This document shows positions 11,195-12,319 of a stretch of 12,319 bases of DNA, in pieces. A program made the translations under genes and the position numbers. The DNA lies in assembly GCA_048173955.1 (NCBI GenBank), contig DBEYOB010000139.1:1-12319 (forward strand), given 5' to 3'. Source of the stretch: CAZUFB01 sp048173955. Its GTDB lineage: Bacteria; Actinomycetota; Coriobacteriia; Coriobacteriales; UMGS124. The first letter of the stretch is position 1; every line of letters starts with the position of its first letter. The notes beneath the pieces were generated by a model. It saw only the letters and a list, made by a program, of their open reading frames with translations, searched no databases and had not been told where the DNA came from.

Positions 11195-12319
11195 ATGGAG
11201 TCTCTGTATCGCAAATACCGCCCGCAGACGTTCGACAGCATGGTGGGCCAGAAGCACATCGTGATGACGCTCGAGAACGCCCTGACCGAGGGGCGCACGG
11301 CGCACGCCTACCTGTTCAGCGGCCCGCGCGGCACGGGCAAGACCACCACGGCGCGCCTGCTTGCCAAGGCGCTGCTCTGCGAGCACGGCCCGACCCCGCA
11401 TCCCGACGGCACCTGCGAGCAGTGCGAGGCCATCGCCGCCGGCACCAACCCCGACGTCTACGAGCTCGACGCCGCGTCGCGCACCGGCGTCGACAACGTG
11501 CGCGAGGAGATCATCAACCGCGTAGCCTTCGCCCCCACGCGCGGGCGCTACAAGATCTATATCGTCGACGAGGTCCACATGCTCACGACGCAGGCGTTCA
11601 ACGCCCTGCTCAAGACGCTCGAGGAGCCTCCGTCGCATGTGGTGTTCGTGCTGTGCACCACCGACCCGCAGAAGGTGCCCGAGACGATCCTGTCGCGCTG
11701 CCAGCGCCTCGAGTTCCACCGCATCACGACCTCCGACATCGAGGAGCGCCTGGCCTACGTGTGCCAGTGCGAGGGGTTCACCTACGACGAGGGCGCCCTG
11801 CGGCTCGTCGCGAAGCACGCGCGCGGCGGCCTGCGCGACGCCCTGTCGATGCTCGAGCAGCTCTCGGTGTTCGGCGACGGCGCCGTGAGGCTCGAGGACG
11901 CCCAGAACGTGCTCGGCGAGGTGTCCGACGACGCGCTCGCCTCGATGGTGCGCATGGTCGCGGCGCGCGACGTGGCCGGCTGCTTTGCCCAGGTGGCCGA
12001 CCTGGCGGACCGCGGCGTCGACGTCCCCCAGTACGTGCGCGACCTGACGCGCTACGTGCGCAACGTCTACGTGGCGAGCGTGGCGGGCGAGAAGGGGTTC
12101 GAGGACCCGGCGGTGGCCGAGGGCCTGCCCGGCATCGCCGCCGAGCTGGGCGGCCCCGACCGCATCGCCTACATGCTCGACCTTCTGGGGAAGCTCGAGT
12201 CGGACCTGCGCACCTCGCTTGACCAGCGCCTCTCGCTGGAGGTCGCCCTGACGAGGATGGCGCGCCCGTCCTCCGACCTCACGCTCGAGTCGCTGGCGGC
12301 GCGGGTGGCGGATCTGGAG
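11195..12319 (+). CDS. dnaX: DNA polymerase III subunits gamma/tau (3'-partial)
   Basis: DnaX is the ATPase of the clamp loader, which places the sliding clamp on DNA for the replicative polymerase. The frame is open from ATG 11195 to the window end (375 codons) with no stop, so the C-terminal part is missing. It starts MESLYRKYRPQTF, typical of the family. It has Walker A GPRGTGKTT (43-51), a zinc module at 62-77, Walker B with IVDEVHML (about 123-130), a sensor 1 region at VFVLCTTDPQKV and the SRC arginine-finger motif in ILSRCQRLEF. The zinc module shows only three cysteines (C62, C74, C77) where four are usual; D71 stands where the second Cys is expected. GGGAG lies 7 bases before the start. 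The upstream repeat and hipBA cassette separate it from hslO. This is a housekeeping gene, and recR usually lies downstream in bacteria. Confidence 0.97.
   Translation, partial: MESLYRKYRPQTFDSMVGQKHIVMTLENALTEGRTAHAYLFSGPRGTGKTTTARLLAKALLCEHGPTPHPDGTCEQCEAIAAGTNPDVYELDAASRTGVDNVREEIINRVAFAPTRGRYKIYIVDEVHMLTTQAFNALLKTLEEPPSHVVFVLCTTDPQKVPETILSRCQRLEFHRITTSDIEERLAYVCQCEGFTYDEGALRLVAKHARGGLRDALSMLEQLSVFGDGAVRLEDAQNVLGEVSDDALASMVRMVAARDVAGCFAQVADLADRGVDVPQYVRDLTRYVRNVYVASVAGEKGFEDPAVAEGLPGIAAELGGPDRIAYMLDLLGKLESDLRTSLDQRLSLEVALTRMARPSSDLTLESLAARVADLE

Noticed and set aside
11140..11197. Possible SRP (4.5S) RNA before dnaX
   Set aside because: The segment contains TGTGAACC, seen in SRP RNAs, and such genes often lie near dnaX. 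The essential GGAAG tetraloop and AGCAG asymmetric loop are absent.
9463..11298. A 611-codon open frame on the minus strand opposite hipBA
   Set aside because: It is antisense to two well-supported genes, has no family match, has an Arg/Pro/Ser-rich composition typical of GC-rich shadow frames, and runs through the 36-base repeat.

Overview
The window is GC-rich DNA from what looks like an anaerobic actinobacterium of the class Coriobacteriia, most likely Eggerthellaceae. This is inferred from the GC-rich codon use, a Tat-exported molybdopterin reductase, a 12-TM LuxR-type regulator beside it, and the style of DnaX and Hsp33. No rRNA or tRNA is present to confirm it.

Left part (1-2411): the 3' portion of an exported, tryptophan-rich protein of unknown function ends in a clear intrinsic terminator. 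It converges on a TorD/DmsD-family chaperone gene on the minus strand. A 442-base non-coding stretch with several strong inverted repeats separates the chaperone from the reductase genes.

Centre (2412-7619): a respiratory module. On the minus strand, a Tat-signal Mo-bisPGD catalytic subunit (826 aa) overlaps by 8 bases a four-cluster iron-sulfur subunit (185 aa); the TorD chaperone follows. Divergent from them, across about 300 bases, is a one-component regulator with 12 predicted membrane helices and a C-terminal LuxR HTH. The arrangement suggests a membrane sensor that controls an exported terminal reductase. The substrate cannot be read from the sequence, and no membrane anchor subunit is present. 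Both transcripts carry related GC-rich repeats just past their stop codons.

Right part (7620-12319): an orphan Uma2-family nuclease-like gene converges on hslO (redox chaperone Hsp33). Next is a complete hipBA toxin-antitoxin pair with an ATGA start/stop overlap and two tandem inverted-repeat operator candidates. The pair lies between two direct 36-base repeats (35/36 identical, 1819 bases apart). The window ends inside dnaX (DNA polymerase III gamma/tau), whose zinc module has one non-standard ligand position.

Most notable for follow-up are the sensor-reductase module, the repeat-flanked hipBA cassette with its paired operators, and the GC-rich repeats shared by the two divergent 3' regions.
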